DNA of 44,009 nt from Achromobacter insuavis. Lineage in GTDB: Bacteria; Pseudomonadota; Gammaproteobacteria; Burkholderiales; Burkholderiaceae_B. The DNA is taken from positions 1 to 44,009 of the forward strand of contig NZ_CADIJR010000054.1 of the NCBI RefSeq assembly GCF_902859645.1, read 5' to 3'. How positions within the stretch are numbered: position 1 is the stretch's first letter; each line of letters begins with the position of its first letter. Of the stretch, positions 1-8,592 are shown one piece after another. The notes below the pieces were generated by a model that made no database searches, had not been told where the DNA came from, and saw only the letters and a list, made by a program, of their open reading frames with translations. The position numbers and the translations under genes are program-made.

Positions 1-577
1 CGCCCTCGGCGCGGGCGGCGCCGCGCACGCGCAGCACCTGGATCAGGAACTCCAGGCTGCGGGCCTCGCGCAGCAACGGCGAACTGGCGCCGCCCATCAA
101 GGCGCTGTCCAGTTCCTGGGCCGCCTGCAGCAGCCGCGGATCGCTCGGGGTCAGCCACAGGCCAAGGCCGCGTTCCAGGTCGGCGGCCAGGGCATCGCCG
201 TCTTCGCCGGCGATCTGGCGCAGCAGGGCAGGGGATACCAGCAGCCCGACATGCGGCATGTCGCCATGCATCTGCGTGTGCCAGGGGCCGCCGCCCAGCG
301 TGCCGCACAGCAGTTGACGGCTCTGCAGCCGCTGCTGGCGGCCATCCACGGCCACGTCCATGCCGCCCTTGGGCCAGATCGACAGCAGCAGGCGCTGGTC
401 GGAATCGCAGATCAGGCAATCGACCGGCTGCTCGTAGCGGCTGTGGCTGGCGAACGCCGTCAGTCCGGTGCCGGTCTGGTGCACCGCATTGGGCTGGGGC
501 GCCGACGGCCACAGTTCGGGCGGCGGGTTGGGGTCGTCGGGCAGGTGCCGGGCAAGGTCGATCAACGGCAGGTCCAT
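1..577 (-). CDS. AraC-family regulator, N-terminal part (partial)
   Basis: The minus-strand frame from ATG at 577 is open to the window edge (192 codons, no stop). It begins MDLPLIDLARHLPDD and ends in RSLEFLIQVLRVRGAARAEG. The layout, with a beta-rich N-terminal half (ICDSDQRLLLSIWPKGGMDV, then SRQLLCGTLGGGPW) followed by helical segments, resembles the effector-binding half of PchR/YbtA/AlcR-type AraC regulators. The DNA-binding half would lie outside the window, so family membership rests on this half and on context. It diverges from a TonB-dependent siderophore receptor and sits just beside a pair of direct repeats (589-626) that could be its binding sites. In this family such regulators usually bind the ferric siderophore and activate the receptor operon; that role is inferred here. 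Alternative: another AraC-type regulator unrelated to iron. Confidence 0.7.
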   Translation of the reverse strand, partial: MDLPLIDLARHLPDDPNPPPELWPSAPQPNAVHQTGTGLTAFASHSRYEQPVDCLICDSDQRLLLSIWPKGGMDVAVDGRQQRLQSRQLLCGTLGGGPWHTQMHGDMPHVGLLVSPALLRQIAGEDGDALAADLERGLGLWLTPSDPRLLQAAQELDSALMGGASSPLLREARSLEFLIQVLRVRGAARAEG

Positions 578-588
578 TGCAAATGCTC

Positions 589-626
589 CCGATCCGGGCA
601 GGAATACTGCCGATTCGGGCAGTAAT
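589..626 (+). promoter_or_regulatory. Tandem direct repeat, probable AraC-type activator site
   Basis: Two 17-bp direct repeats, CCGATCCGGGCAGGAAT (589-605) and CCGATTCGGGCAGTAAT (610-626), differ at only two positions and start 21 bp apart, two helical turns. AraC-family activators commonly bind such phased direct repeats. The second copy covers the expected -35 region (620-625) of a possible promoter whose -10 would be TATTGT at 643-648, the usual place for an activator site. The repeats lie between the divergent regulator and receptor genes, so they may also serve autoregulation. Confidence 0.6.
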
Positions 627-627
627 T

Positions 628-646
628 GTTAATGAGAATCGATATT
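628..646 (+). promoter_or_regulatory. Fur box before the siderophore receptor
   Basis: GTTAATGAGAATCGATATT matches the 19-bp Fur consensus GATAATGATAATCATTATC at 14 of 19 positions. It starts 2 bp after the direct repeats and ends 36 bp before the receptor ATG at 683, overlapping the likely -10 region. Iron-loaded Fur would be expected to block this promoter, so the operon probably needs both iron starvation and the activator. Confidence 0.75.
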
Positions 647-682
647 GTATGGCCGATTCCTTCTCACCCCTGTGCGATTTTC

Positions 683-2749
683 ATGTCCATGCCTACCCGA
701 ACTGCCCTGGCCGTTGGCCTGTCCCTGGCGCTGGCCGCGCCCCTTTCCCTGCGCGCGGCGCCACCCGCGGCCAACGCGGCCAATGGCGAAGCGGCCGCGG
801 ATGCCGTCCGGCTGGCGCCGGTGGTGGTCACCGCCACCAAGCAAGGCGCGGCCGAGCAAGTCACGCCCGCCAGCGTCACCGTGATTGACGGACTTGCCGT
901 TGAACGCGATGGCCTGGACGGCCTGTTCGACGTGGCGTTGCGTTCGCCCAACGTCTACTTCACCAGCTTCACGCAAAACACGCCCAGCCTCACCATCCGC
1001 GGGTTGGGCTTCTCGGACGATGAATCCGACAGCGTCAGCACCAGCGTGCTGATCGACGGCGTGCCCATGACCGTCATGACGTTGGGCCAGTTGTTCGATG
1101 TCGAGCAGATCGAGGTGCTGCGAGGACCGCAAAGCACCCTGTACGGCCAGAACAGCATGGGCGGGCTGGTGGCCGTGCGCACCCGCGATCCGGGCTTCGC
1201 GTTCGGCGGCAACGCCCAGCTCGAGTACGCCACCGGCAACCGCCGGCGCGAGACGGCGGCCATGGATATCCCCCTGTCCGACCGCACCGCCATCCGTATC
1301 GCGGGCGGCGCCGAAAACGCCGATGGCTACGTCAAGAACGACGTCCTGGACCGTGACGACACCGGCGGCTGGCGCAGCCGCTTCGGCCGCGTCAAGTTCC
1401 TGCACGTGGACGATGCGGGCGGTGAATGGCGGTTGGGCGTGCACGGCGTGAAAACGCGGGGCGGCAACGACTTCTTCACCACGCGCCAACTCGCGGACAA
1501 GCACCATTCCGGCAATAGCGAAGCGGGCCAGAATGACCTGTCCTACACCCTGGTCACGGGCTCGTATGACCGTGAGCTGGCCAATGGCAACCGGCTCGCC
1601 GTCAACCTGGGCGGCAGCCGGATGGATTGGGATTACTGGATGCCCGAGTCGGTGCTGGGGGCATCCAGCGGCTTCAATTCCTCTGTCGAGCAGTACAGCG
1701 CCGAGGCCCGCCTGTCGCATCTGCCCAGCGGCGGGACCGGCCTGGACTGGATGGCCGGCCTGTATGGTTCGAAGATCCGCCGCGATTCGCCGTATACCTT
1801 CGCGATGCCCAATGTCTTCAGCAGTGTGACGTCGGCCCGCATCAAGGGGGCGACGGCGGCGATCTTCGGCGAACTGGGCTGGCGTTTCGACCCGCGCTGG
1901 CGCATCGCGGGGGCGCTGCGCGTCGAACGCGACGAGCGCCGCATGGACTGGCGCAGCACGCAAAGCGCCGGACCCTACAGCGCCGTGGAAACGCTGCGCG
2001 GCAAGACGCACGACACCGTGCTGCTGCCGCGCCTGACGCTCGAATACCGCCCCGATGTCCAGCAGTTCGCCTGGGCCACCCTGGCGCGCGGCTACAAGGC
2101 CTCGGGCTTCAACCAGTACGCGACCGACAGCGCTTCCGCCGCGCAGGCCTACCAGCCCGAGTATGGCAACTACGCCGAACTGGGCTACCGCCTGCAGGGA
2201 CTCGACGAGAGCTGGAATGTAAGCGCCGTCGGCTTCTACACCAAGCTGCGCGACCAGCAGGTCGTGACCATCGGCAGCGGCGGCCAAAGCCTGACCAGCA
2301 ACGCGGGCCGATCGCACAACGTGGGCATGGAACTGACCGGCACCTGGCGGCCCGTGCGCAGCGTGGACCTGAGCGCCTTCGTCGGCCTGGTCAAGGCGGT
2401 CTATGACGATTACCACAAGGGCGGCGTGGACTATGCCGGCCAGCAGTTTCCCAACACGCCGCGCCAGAGCTATGGCGTGACGGCGGCGTGGCGCTTCGCG
2501 CCGGGCTGGGAGGCGGGCCTGGCGGTGCGGCATCAGGGCTCGTCCTATCTCTATCCCACCGCCACGGCCAAGAACGACGCCTACACCTTGCTGGATGCGC
2601 AACTGACTTACCGCGTCGACCGCCATTGGACGGTCGGCGTCTACGGCAAGAATTTGACGGACCGCGTCTACTACACCCGCGCGCTCAACGACCTGGTGGT
2701 GGCGGGCACGGGCCGGGTGGTGGGCGTGCGCGTGGGCCTGGATTTCTAG
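683..2749 (+). CDS. TonB-dependent siderophore receptor
   Basis: This 688-residue outer-membrane receptor takes up a ferric chelate using energy from TonB. Residues 1-25 form a signal peptide (MSMPTRTALAVGLSLALAAP). A TonB-box-like stretch LAPVVVTATK follows near residues 44-53, then a plug domain to about 165 (VLIDGVPM, VEVLRGPQSTLYGQNSMGG), and a beta-barrel ending in the usual aromatic residue (GVRVGLDF). I chose ATG 683 because the frame upstream overlaps the Fur box; ATG 689 is also possible. The stop is one base from the permease start, so it leads the operon. The ligand cannot be read from sequence. The partner permease and ABC proteins resemble pyochelin and yersiniabactin uptake genes, so a phenolate or thiazoline siderophore is a reasonable guess. 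Confidence 0.9.
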   Translation: MSMPTRTALAVGLSLALAAPLSLRAAPPAANAANGEAAADAVRLAPVVVTATKQGAAEQVTPASVTVIDGLAVERDGLDGLFDVALRSPNVYFTSFTQNTPSLTIRGLGFSDDESDSVSTSVLIDGVPMTVMTLGQLFDVEQIEVLRGPQSTLYGQNSMGGLVAVRTRDPGFAFGGNAQLEYATGNRRRETAAMDIPLSDRTAIRIAGGAENADGYVKNDVLDRDDTGGWRSRFGRVKFLHVDDAGGEWRLGVHGVKTRGGNDFFTTRQLADKHHSGNSEAGQNDLSYTLVTGSYDRELANGNRLAVNLGGSRMDWDYWMPESVLGASSGFNSSVEQYSAEARLSHLPSGGTGLDWMAGLYGSKIRRDSPYTFAMPNVFSSVTSARIKGATAAIFGELGWRFDPRWRIAGALRVERDERRMDWRSTQSAGPYSAVETLRGKTHDTVLLPRLTLEYRPDVQQFAWATLARGYKASGFNQYATDSASAAQAYQPEYGNYAELGYRLQGLDESWNVSAVGFYTKLRDQQVVTIGSGGQSLTSNAGRSHNVGMELTGTWRPVRSVDLSAFVGLVKAVYDDYHKGGVDYAGQQFPNTPRQSYGVTAAWRFAPGWEAGLAVRHQGSSYLYPTATAKNDAYTLLDAQLTYRVDRHWTVGVYGKNLTDRVYYTRALNDLVVAGTGRVVGVRVGLDF

Positions 2750-2750
2750 C

Positions 2751-3986
2751 ATGGCGACGCAACGTTCTTCGGACCGGCGCAGCCAGTTCGTGGCCCTGGG
2801 CCTGATGTATTTCGCGCAGGGCCTGCCGAGCGGCCTGGCCTTCAATGCCCTGGGCGTGCTGATCCGCGACGGCGGCCACAGCGTGTCCGACGTGAGCCTG
2901 ACGGGCCTGGCGTTCCTGCCCTGGGCGCTGAAATTCCTGTGGGCCGGGCCGATCGAGAACTGGTGCGCGCGACGCAGCCATGCCTATGTGGTCGGCGCGA
3001 CGCAATGGCTGGCCATCGTGCTGTGCCTGCTGCTGGCGAATTTCCCGCCGTCCACCGAGCTCTATCTGTGCGTGGCGGGCGCGGTGGCGTTGAATCTGGT
3101 CTGCGCCACGCAGGACATCGTGACCAATGCCTATGCCGTGGCCCGCATGCGCGGCCGCACGGCGGGCGCCGCCAACGCGATCCAGGTGTCGGCGTTCATC
3201 GGCGGCATGCTGGCGGGCGGCGGCGGCCTGCTGGTCGTGTATCAGCATTGGGGCTGGGCCGTGGCCATGCAGGGCCTGGCCGGCCTGATGCTGCTGCTCT
3301 ACCTGCCGCTGCTGCTCGGCCGGCGCTGGCGCCAACCGCCGGCGACGGCCGCCGAAGGCGACCCGGCGCCCGGCCCTGAAGGGCGAGTGCGCCTGCGAGA
3401 CCTGCGTGAACACCGCGACCTGGGCTGGGCGCTGCTGATCGCCATCCTGTTCAAGTGCGCCGGCACGGCCGTGGCGACCTTGCTGCAACCCTGGCTCATC
3501 GATCATGGCATGTCGGTGGCGCAGGCGGGCGGCCTGCAGGTCAGTAACCTGGTGGCCAGCGCCGTGGGCGGCGTGGTGATCGGCATTCCGCTGATTCGCT
3601 GGCTGGGCGACCGCGGCGCCGTGCTGGCGTCGCTGGCGGGTGCGACGCTGCTGCTGGGCACGGCGTGGGGCCTGCAGGCGGCGCAGGTCAGTGATGTCCG
3701 CGTGATCTTCGCGGCCTTCGCGGTGCAATCGCTGGCCGAAGGCGCCATGTACGTGACGGTCTGGGCGCTGTTCATGAACTGGGCTTCGCCGCGCCGGCCG
3801 GGCACGGACTACACCGTCATGCAATGTTGTGAAAGCCTGTCCAACGCCGCCGCGGCGGCCGTCATCGGCGGGCTCGGCCAGGCGCTGGGCTACCGCTACG
3901 CGTTCGGGCTGGCGTGGGCGGCGGCGTTGGTGGCCCTGCTGTTGATCGCGCTGGGCCTGCGCCGGCTCGAGGGAGCCGCCCGATGA
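2751..3986 (+). CDS. FptX/RhtX-type siderophore permease (MFS)
   Basis: This 411-residue inner-membrane protein has the hydrophobic pattern of a 12-helix major-facilitator transporter. Its start (GLMYFAQGLPSGLAFNALGVLIR) and ATQDIVTNAYAVARMRG resemble the RhtX/FptX/AmpG-like group, whose members import ferric pyochelin (FptX) or rhizobactin (RhtX) across the cytoplasmic membrane. The ATG lies one base after the receptor stop and the gene's end overlaps the next start by 4 bp (ATGA at 3983), so it is translationally coupled on both sides. YbtX of the yersiniabactin locus is a distant alternative. The uptake role is inferred from family and neighbours. Confidence 0.83.
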   Translation: MATQRSSDRRSQFVALGLMYFAQGLPSGLAFNALGVLIRDGGHSVSDVSLTGLAFLPWALKFLWAGPIENWCARRSHAYVVGATQWLAIVLCLLLANFPPSTELYLCVAGAVALNLVCATQDIVTNAYAVARMRGRTAGAANAIQVSAFIGGMLAGGGGLLVVYQHWGWAVAMQGLAGLMLLLYLPLLLGRRWRQPPATAAEGDPAPGPEGRVRLRDLREHRDLGWALLIAILFKCAGTAVATLLQPWLIDHGMSVAQAGGLQVSNLVASAVGGVVIGIPLIRWLGDRGAVLASLAGATLLLGTAWGLQAAQVSDVRVIFAAFAVQSLAEGAMYVTVWALFMNWASPRRPGTDYTVMQCCESLSNAAAAAVIGGLGQALGYRYAFGLAWAAALVALLLIALGLRRLEGAAR

Positions 3987-5800
3987 GCGCGCCCAAGGCG
4001 CCGCAGGGCGTCGCCATCCCGGACGCCGATGCCTCCGATCCCGCGATGGACGCGGGCGGCCATCGTTTCGCCAGCCTGGTGCGGCATTCGCCCGGACTGC
4101 TGGGCCTGTCGGTGGCGACGGCGATCGTGTCGGCGGCGCTGAGCGTGGCGCCGTTCTGGCTCATCTACCGGATGGCGGTGGAATGGTGCGGTCCGGCGCC
4201 CGACCTGGCGTCCGTCCGCATGCTGGCCGGCTGGACACTCGCGGCGCTGGCGCTGCGCTGGGCCGCCATGGCGGCCAGCCACGTCCTGGCGCATCGCGGC
4301 GCCTTCAGCATCCAGCACCGCCTGCGCCTGGCGCTGGCCCGCAAGCTCGGCCAGGTGCCGCTGTCTTTCTTTGCCGCGCGTGGCCGTGGCGGGTTGCGGC
4401 GCGTGCTGACGGACGATGTCAACGGACTGGAGGGCTTCCTGGCGCACATGCTGCCGGACGCGGTGGCGGCGGCCGTGGTGCCGCTGGCGGCGCTCGCCGT
4501 GCTGTTCGCGGTCGATTGGCGCCTGGCCCTGGCGGCGGTGGCGCCTTTGCCGGCGGCGCTGGCGGCCCAGGCGGTGCTGATGCGCCGCGCCGCCAGCGGC
4601 GCGGGCCGCTGGAGCGCGTTGCAGCGCGAGATCGCCGACCAGGTCGGCGAGTATGTGCGCGGCGTGCAGGTGGTGAAGTCGTTCGGACTCGAGGCGCGTT
4701 CCTTCAGCCGGCTGGCGGCCGCCATCCACGGTTCCGCGGACTGGGTGGCGCAGTATGCGCGCGCCAGCGCCCGGGGTTGGCTGGTGTACGTGGGGCTGCT
4801 GTCCTCGAATCTGCTGCTGGTGGCGCCGCTGGGGGTCTGGCTGCACGCGCGGGGCGCGCTGGACATCCCGACGCTCTTCCTGTTCCTGCTGCTGGCGCCC
4901 GCCGTGCTGCAACCGCTGTTGCGCCTGACGTTCGCCCTGGGCGAGCAGTCGCAGCGAGCGCAGGCGCTGGCCCACATCAATGCCGTGCTGGCCGAGCCGG
5001 CGCTGGCACAGACGCCGGGCGCCACCGCGCCGGCGGGCGCGCTGTCGATCGAATACGACAGCGTCAGCCATCGCTATGGCGACCGGCTGGCGCTGGACGG
5101 CGTGTCGTTTCGGGCCGGCGCCGGTCGCCTGACCGCGCTGGTGGGGGCGAGCGGGTCGGGCAAGAGCACGCTCGCGCGGCTGTTGCCGCGCCTGTATGAC
5201 GCCAGCGCGGGCCAGGTGCGGGTGGGCGGACGAGACGTGCGGGACTGGCCGCTGGATGCGTTGCTGGCGCAGGTCAGCGTGGTGTTCCAGGACGTGTTCC
5301 TGTTCCATGGCACCATCGCCGACAACCTGCGGCTGGCGCGGGCCGACGCCAGCGCCGGGCAGCTCGAAAGCGCCGCGCGCGCGGCCAGCGCCCACGATTT
5401 CATCATGGCGTTGCCGCACGGTTACCAGACCGTCATCGGCGAACGCGGCGCGCGGCTGTCTGGCGGCGAGCGCCAGCGGCTGTCGATCGCCCGGGCGCTG
5501 CTCAAGGACGCGCCGGTCCTGTTGCTGGACGAAGCCACTTCCAGCATCGATGCCGAGAACGAAGACCTGGTGCAGGACGCGCTGTCCCGGCTGTGTCGCG
5601 GCCGCACCGTGCTGATGATCGCGCACCGGCTGCACACGGTCATGCAGGCGGACCACATTGTCGTGATGGCGCGGGGGCGGGTGGTGGGGCAGGGCACGCA
5701 TGAGTGCCTGCTGGCGGGTTGCGCCGCCTATCGTGAACTATGGCGCGACCACGAGGACGCGCTCGACTGGCGCCTGGGCGCGCAGGGAGAACAGGCATGA
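3983..5800 (+). CDS. Half-size ABC transporter, YbtP/IrtA-like
   Basis: This 605-residue protein fuses an N-terminal membrane domain of exporter (type IV) fold (about residues 30-330) to an ATPase domain. Walker A is GASGSGKST (388-396), the signature LSGGERQ starts at 492, Walker B ends in D516 with catalytic E517, and the switch histidine is H548. The start at 3983 gives the 4-bp ATGA overlap with the permease; an earlier in-frame start would run back into the permease gene. It probably pairs with the next gene as a heterodimer. Despite the exporter fold, YbtPQ and IrtAB pairs beside siderophore receptors import ferric siderophores, so import is the better guess, though export (PchHI-like) cannot be excluded. 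Confidence 0.85.
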   Translation: MSAPKAPQGVAIPDADASDPAMDAGGHRFASLVRHSPGLLGLSVATAIVSAALSVAPFWLIYRMAVEWCGPAPDLASVRMLAGWTLAALALRWAAMAASHVLAHRGAFSIQHRLRLALARKLGQVPLSFFAARGRGGLRRVLTDDVNGLEGFLAHMLPDAVAAAVVPLAALAVLFAVDWRLALAAVAPLPAALAAQAVLMRRAASGAGRWSALQREIADQVGEYVRGVQVVKSFGLEARSFSRLAAAIHGSADWVAQYARASARGWLVYVGLLSSNLLLVAPLGVWLHARGALDIPTLFLFLLLAPAVLQPLLRLTFALGEQSQRAQALAHINAVLAEPALAQTPGATAPAGALSIEYDSVSHRYGDRLALDGVSFRAGAGRLTALVGASGSGKSTLARLLPRLYDASAGQVRVGGRDVRDWPLDALLAQVSVVFQDVFLFHGTIADNLRLARADASAGQLESAARAASAHDFIMALPHGYQTVIGERGARLSGGERQRLSIARALLKDAPVLLLDEATSSIDAENEDLVQDALSRLCRGRTVLMIAHRLHTVMQADHIVVMARGRVVGQGTHECLLAGCAAYRELWRDHEDALDWRLGAQGEQA

Positions 5801-7545
5801 TCCGAGCGTTGGCGCAGGCCGGATTCAGGTTGGCGGGACGGCGCGACGCGCGCCTGGCGCGGGGCGTCGCCTGGGCGGTGGCGGAAGGGGCGTTGAGCGC
5901 CGCGTTCTACGGCGCGCTGTACCTTCTGCTGCGGCGCGGATTCGCGGGCCAGGCTTCGCCAGGCTTCATCCTGGCGGCGACCGCGGGGCTGGCCGCGCTG
6001 GTCTGGCTGCGCATCGCGGCCGGCCAGCGCGCCATGCCGCTGATCTTCGCCGGCGCCTACGCCATGATGGGCGAAGCGCGGCTGCGGCTCGCGGACCATC
6101 TGCGGCGCCTGCCGATGGGTTGGTTCGCGCGTCAGCGCGATGGCGATTTGGCCGCCCGGCTGACCTCGGATCTGGACATGGTCGAGTCGATCTGGTCGCA
6201 CTTCCTGGGCGTTTTCGTGACGGGACTGGCGATGCCGTGCTTTCTGCTGTTGTTCCTGGCCTGGCTGGACGGACCGATGGCGCTATGGGTGGCGGCGGTG
6301 ATGCCGCTGGCCGCGCTGGCGATGGCCTGGACGCAGCGCGTGGCGCGACGGCCCGGCGAACGGATGTTCGCCGCCAACGAGACGGCACAGGCTGCGCTGG
6401 CCGAGTATGTGGCCGGTGTTCCGGTATGGCGCGGCTTCGGTCGCCACGGGCAGGCCTGGCGCCGGCTGCGCGGCATCCTGGACGAGCAGCTGGCCGCGGT
6501 GACCGCGGTGGAATCGCGGCCGGCGCCCTGGCTGGCGTTGTTCGGCTTCGTGCTGGAAGCGGGGTTCGTGGCCGTGGCGCTGGCGGGCGCGGCACGCCTG
6601 GCCGATGCGTCCTACGGGCCGCAGCAATTGTTGCTGTTCCTGGTAGTGGCGCTGCCGCTGTACCGCCAGCTGTTCGAGGTCGGCCTGTCCACCTTGTTGC
6701 TGCGCTTCGCGCAACGCGCCATGCAGCGCATCGAGGATATCCTGCGGCAGCCGCCGCTGCCCGAACCGGCATGCCCATCCCTGCCGCAAGGCCAGGATTT
6801 CGAGTTGCGCGACGTGAGCTTTGCCTATGACGGCGGCGAGCCGGTCCTGGCCGGCGTGTCGTGCCGCATTCCGGCCAATGGCCTGACCGCGATTGTCGGC
6901 CGCAGCGGGGCCGGCAAGACCACGCTGGCGCACCTGCTGGCGCGGCTGTGGGATGTGACGGCAGGCAGCATCCGGCTGGGGGGCGTGGATGTGCGGCAAC
7001 TGGGCACGCGGGCGCTGCACGAGCGCGTGGCGATCGTGTTCCAGGAGGTCGTGCTGTTTTCCGGCTCGGTGCGCGACAACCTGCTGATCGGCAGGCCCGA
7101 CGCGACCCAGGCCGAGATCGAGGCCGCGGCGCGCCGCGCCTACGCGCATGACTTCATCATGGCCTTGCCGCAAGGCTACGACACGCGGTTGTCCGAGAAT
7201 GCGGAGTCGCTGTCTGGCGGCGAGCGCCAGCGGCTGTCCATCGCCCGGGCGCTGCTCAAGGACGCGCCGATCCTGCTGCTGGACGAGGCGACCGCGAGCG
7301 TGGATCCGTCGGCCCAGGCCGAGATCCAGCGCGCTATCGGCGACCTGGCGCGCGGACGCACCGTGGTGGTCATCGCCCATCGCCTCAATGCGGTCCAGCA
7401 TGCCGACCAGATCCTGGTGCTCGATGGCGGGCGCCTGTGCGAATCCGGAACGCATGCCGAGTTGCTGGCGCGGGACGGCGTCTATGCCTCGATGTGGCAC
7501 AGGCAGCAGCGCGCGCGAGGATGGCGCCTGCAGCCTTCGCCCTGA
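5797..7545 (+). CDS. Half-size ABC transporter, YbtQ/IrtB-like
   Basis: This 582-residue membrane-ATPase fusion is the second half of the predicted heterodimer. Walker A is GRSGAGKTT (368-376), LSGGERQ starts at 472, Walker B is D496 with E497, and the switch histidine is H528, so both nucleotide sites look catalytically complete. The ATG overlaps the previous stop by 4 bp, and nothing follows on the plus strand until a convergent gene, making this the last gene of the receptor-permease-ABC operon. The ATPase domain matches the preceding partner closely around the signature (LSGGERQRLSIARALLKDAP in both), suggesting origin by duplication. Confidence 0.85.
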   Translation: MIRALAQAGFRLAGRRDARLARGVAWAVAEGALSAAFYGALYLLLRRGFAGQASPGFILAATAGLAALVWLRIAAGQRAMPLIFAGAYAMMGEARLRLADHLRRLPMGWFARQRDGDLAARLTSDLDMVESIWSHFLGVFVTGLAMPCFLLLFLAWLDGPMALWVAAVMPLAALAMAWTQRVARRPGERMFAANETAQAALAEYVAGVPVWRGFGRHGQAWRRLRGILDEQLAAVTAVESRPAPWLALFGFVLEAGFVAVALAGAARLADASYGPQQLLLFLVVALPLYRQLFEVGLSTLLLRFAQRAMQRIEDILRQPPLPEPACPSLPQGQDFELRDVSFAYDGGEPVLAGVSCRIPANGLTAIVGRSGAGKTTLAHLLARLWDVTAGSIRLGGVDVRQLGTRALHERVAIVFQEVVLFSGSVRDNLLIGRPDATQAEIEAAARRAYAHDFIMALPQGYDTRLSENAESLSGGERQRLSIARALLKDAPILLLDEATASVDPSAQAEIQRAIGDLARGRTVVVIAHRLNAVQHADQILVLDGGRLCESGTHAELLARDGVYASMWHRQQRARGWRLQPSP

Positions 7546-7587
7546 TGGCGTGGGGTGGCTGCATGCGATCCGCCGCCCCCGCCGGCC

Positions 7588-8580
7588 TCAATCCAGCTTG
7601 ATCTCGGCGCGCCGGCCCACTTCGCCGAAGGTCTGTAATTCCTGCTGCATGCGCGCCGTGAAGGCCGCGCCGTCCAGGTAGACCGGTTCCAGCGCCAGAT
7701 CCGTGACGGCGCGTTGCACCTGTGGATCGGCCATGATTTCGGCCACCGCGCGGTTCAGCGTGGCCAGCACCGGTTGCGGCGTGCGGGCCGGCGCCACCAG
7801 GCCGTACCAGCCCACCATCGACACGCCCGGCAGGCCGCTTTCAATGAAGGTCGGCACGTCCGGCAACTGCGGCACGCGGTGTTCGCCGGTGACGGCCAGC
7901 GCGCGCACCTTGCCGGCCTTGACCTGCGGCGCGGCCGACGACACCGTGTCCACGCCCAGCGCGATCTCGCCGCCGATCAGGGCGGTGATGAACTGCGCGC
8001 TGCCCTTGTAGGGCACCGGCGTCATCTTGGCGCCGGCGGCCTCGGCGAACATTTCGCCCACCAGGTGCGGCGCCGATCCCGGGCCGAAGGTGCCGTACAT
8101 CAGGCCGCCGCTGGCGGTCTGGCGGCGGGCCAGGTCGGCCGCCTGCTGCGCGGTCTCGGCTGGCAGGCTGTTCTGCACCAGCAGCACCACCGGCGCCAGC
8201 GCCACGATGGCGATGTGCTCGAAGCTGCGGCGCGGATCGTAGGGCAGGTCGCGCTTGAGCGCCGGCAGCACGGTGTAGGTGGTGCTGCCCGACAGCATCA
8301 GCGTGTAGCCGTCGGGCTGGGCCTGCGCCACGGCGTTGGCGCCGATGACGGTCGAGGCGCCGGGCCGGTTCTCGACGATCACGGCCTGGCCCAGCTTGCC
8401 CGACAGCCGGTTGGCCAGCAGCCGGGCCACGGCGTCGGTGGCGCCGCCGGGCGTGAACGGCACCACCAGCTTGATGGCCTGTTCGGGGTAGGCGGCATGG
8501 GCGGCGGGCGCGCCCACGGTGGCTTGCAGGGCAAGGGCCGAAAAGCAGGCCAGCGCGGCGGCGCGGATTCTGGCGATCAT
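7588..8580 (-). CDS. Bug-type (TctC family) periplasmic binding protein
   Basis: This 330-residue protein has a signal peptide (MIARIRAAALACFSALALQA, cleavage near AHA-AYP) and family motifs: YPEQAIKLVVPFTPGGATDAVAR at the mature N-terminus, VIVENRPGASTVIGAN and VPYKGSAQFITALIGGEI. Bug proteins bind small carboxylates, amino acids or related solutes in the periplasm and are greatly expanded in Bordetella and Achromobacter. No tctAB membrane genes are beside it, as is common for orphan Bug genes. It follows the M20 peptidase gene by 12 bp and is likely cotranscribed with it, so its ligand may be the peptidase substrate or product. It converges on the ABC operon with a 42-bp gap. Confidence 0.92.
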   Translation of the reverse strand: MIARIRAAALACFSALALQATVGAPAAHAAYPEQAIKLVVPFTPGGATDAVARLLANRLSGKLGQAVIVENRPGASTVIGANAVAQAQPDGYTLMLSGSTTYTVLPALKRDLPYDPRRSFEHIAIVALAPVVLLVQNSLPAETAQQAADLARRQTASGGLMYGTFGPGSAPHLVGEMFAEAAGAKMTPVPYKGSAQFITALIGGEIALGVDTVSSAAPQVKAGKVRALAVTGEHRVPQLPDVPTFIESGLPGVSMVGWYGLVAPARTPQPVLATLNRAVAEIMADPQVQRAVTDLALEPVYLDGAAFTARMQQELQTFGEVGRRAEIKLD

Positions 8581-8592
8581 GGTCGGGTCCGG

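Noticed and set aside
251-625. Plus-strand 124-codon open frame at the left edge
   Set aside because: It is opposite the AraC-family frame, is Gln/Arg/Ala-rich, and runs through the regulatory repeats.
626-682. Upstream TTG start for the TonB receptor
   Set aside because: It lies in the Fur box and promoter, and the signal peptide starts cleanly at ATG 683.
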